Assembly: GCA_023459535.1 (NCBI GenBank)
Contig: JAEWTK010000003.1
Coordinates: 1 to 6,853, forward strand
Source of the DNA: Pseudomonadota bacterium
GTDB taxonomy: Bacteria; Pseudomonadota; Gammaproteobacteria; Burkholderiales; Methylophilaceae
Reading direction: 5' to 3'
Length of the DNA stretch: 6,853 nt
The notes below the pieces were generated by a model, which did not search any database, was not told the origin of the DNA, and saw nothing but the letters and a program-made list of their open reading frames with translations. The position numbers and the translations under genes are program-made. Positions 5,674 through 6,853 of the stretch are shown here, piece by piece (position 1 is the first letter of the stretch; each line of letters begins with the position of its first letter).

Positions 5674-6853
5674 TCACCGCTTCTTTTCGACTGTTTTCTT
5701 CACCGTTGCCAACCCGTCCCAGCTGCCATCGGCCTTGACCTGATAATCGCTGATATTGCTGCGCGTGGCGACGAACTGCCCTTCATACCAGAGCGGCACA
5801 TACGGCAGCATGGTATGCACGCGCTCGCTGACCGCGCGCCAATCGCCCTGCGCTATCAATTGGTCGGTCACTGCGTCCTGAAACCGGCCGCGATTGGCGC
5901 CCTTGGGCGGCACGGATTCGCTATGGAACGCCAGACGGTAGATCTCCGGTGTGCGGATACCGACCCAGGTCAGCCCGTAGAGCTGAAATTTACCATGCTT
6001 TACATCGTCGAAGAACGTGCCCCAATCGAGGCTGAGAATTTCCAGCGCGATACCCACCTCGCGCAGCTGTGCCTGCAGCACGGTCGCAAGCCGGACGCGC
6101 TGAGCATCGGTGGAGGTCTTGTAGGCTAGTTTCAACGGCAGCTCAACGCCGGCCTGCTGCAACAACTCGCGCGCCAGAGCCGGGTTATATTCATAAGCCG
6201 GCAAGGCATCATGCCCGGCCCAGTGCTCGGGCGGCAGAATCGAACCCGCTTCGCGGCTGCCGCCGACCAGCACCTCGTGCAACAGCGCCTCGCGGTCGAT
6301 GGCATGGGCAATGGCGCGACGGACTTCCAGCTTGGCCAGCTGTGCATCCTGCAGGTTGAAACCGAGATAGGAAAAATTGGAGCCTTTAACTTCATCGACG
6401 CGGATTTCCGGCTGTTGCTTCAGGTAGCGCACCAGCTCCGGCAACAAGTCACCCTGCAGCAGATCCACCTCGCCGCGCAGCAACTTGAGTACGCGCACGG
6501 TCGGGTCTTTCACCTCCTGCAGCGTGAAGCGCTGGCCGTCGGCCAGTCTTTCCAGTTGCAGCACGCCCTGCCAGGCAAGGAAACGCAAAGGCCCGCTGCC
6601 GACCGGCTGCCGGCTGAAGTCATGCCCGGCTTCCACCTTCTCGGCGGGCAGGATGCCGATGATGAGGCGCGAGGGAAAGATATCGTCAGCCTCATGCAGA
6701 ATGAAATCAACGGTGTTCTCATCCACGACCTTGATGCTCTGGATATTGGCAAACTCCGCCGTGTGCGGCGAATCCTTCAGCGCCAGCAATGAAACGTATG
6801 TCGCCGCTACATCGGCAGAATCCAGCGTGCTGCCGTCATGGAAGGAGCTGCGT
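5674..6853 (-). CDS. ABC transporter family 5 solute-binding protein, C-terminal part (5' end outside window)
   Basis: The frame is open from the right edge (first full codon at 6852) to the TGA at 5676-5674, giving 392 visible residues. About 100-130 residues with the signal peptide should lie outside. The visible part opens with SSFHDGSTLDSADVAATYVSLLA, the family 5 (DppA/OppA-type) hallmark. It continues with EVRRAIAHAIDREALLHEVLVGG and then ILPPEHWAGHDALPAYEYNPALARELLQQAG, all diagnostic, and ends with LPYVPLWYEGQFVATRSNI. The protein would be periplasmic and deliver a peptide-like ligand to the two permeases encoded downstream on the same strand. The stretch between the conserved LI and LPYVPLW is about ten residues shorter than usual, without a frame break. 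Ligand cannot be named from sequence; neighbouring YkuD and nagZ genes hint at muropeptides. The gap to the next gene holds a repeat arm. Confidence 0.93.
   Translation of the reverse strand, partial: RSSFHDGSTLDSADVAATYVSLLALKDSPHTAEFANIQSIKVVDENTVDFILHEADDIFPSRLIIGILPAEKVEAGHDFSRQPVGSGPLRFLAWQGVLQLERLADGQRFTLQEVKDPTVRVLKLLRGEVDLLQGDLLPELVRYLKQQPEIRVDEVKGSNFSYLGFNLQDAQLAKLEVRRAIAHAIDREALLHEVLVGGSREAGSILPPEHWAGHDALPAYEYNPALARELLQQAGVELPLKLAYKTSTDAQRVRLATVLQAQLREVGIALEILSLDWGTFFDDVKHGKFQLYGLTWVGIRTPEIYRLAFHSESVPPKGANRGRFQDAVTDQLIAQGDWRAVSERVHTMLPYVPLWYEGQFVATRSNISDYQVKADGSWDGLATVKKTVEKKR

Noticed and set aside
5278..6129. Long plus-strand open frame of 283 codons
   Set aside because: It lies antisense to the YkuD and SBP genes, runs straight through the intergenic repeat arm and has no recognisable domain; the minus-strand genes have clear family motifs.

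Overview
The window reads as chromosomal DNA of a Gram-negative proteobacterium. A betaproteobacterium of the Nitrosomonadales/Gallionellaceae type is my best guess, from the protein flavour, the moderately GC-rich codon use and the dispersed CACAGAG repeats. That placement is inference, not something the sequence proves. Coding density is high. There is no phage, plasmid, IS or CRISPR signature and no tRNA or rRNA gene.

Layout: (1) 1-1176, plus strand: the 3' end of a TgpA-type transglutaminase membrane protein, overlapped by tadA, the tRNA adenosine deaminase. (2) 1177-1361: a convergent intergenic region with two inverted 27-bp arms of a 9-bp-periodic repeat (nnCACAGAG x3), followed by a bidirectional stem-loop terminator. 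(3) 1362-2048, minus strand: a YccA/Bax-inhibitor-1 membrane protein with its own putative promoter. (4) 2194-6853, minus strand: a run of five genes, transcribed right to left. It holds a family 5 (peptide/dipeptide-type) solute-binding protein (5' end outside the window), a YkuD L,D-transpeptidase-fold protein with no signal peptide, a DppB-type permease, a DppC-type permease and NagZ. The YkuD and first permease genes overlap by 8 bp and the two permeases are 10 bp apart. The SBP-YkuD and permease-nagZ junctions (about 130 and 73 bp) each carry one more copy of the repeat.

The most interesting reading is functional. A peptide-class ABC importer is co-oriented with two enzymes that act on cell-wall fragments. 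NagZ removes GlcNAc from anhydro-muropeptides in the cytoplasm. The YkuD protein lacks an export signal, as the cytoplasmic L,D-carboxypeptidase ElsL of Acinetobacter does. Together they look like a muropeptide import and peptidoglycan-recycling operon, comparable in principle to the YejBEF-YepA importer of Agrobacterium. No ATPase gene is present between the permeases and nagZ, so the ATPase must be encoded elsewhere or upstream.

The second theme is the dispersed repeat: four arms in 4.4 kb, always in intergenic DNA and sharing a 3' extension (AGAGAAAA-CCC) in three of four copies. I see nothing that resembles a completely new defence or mobile system.
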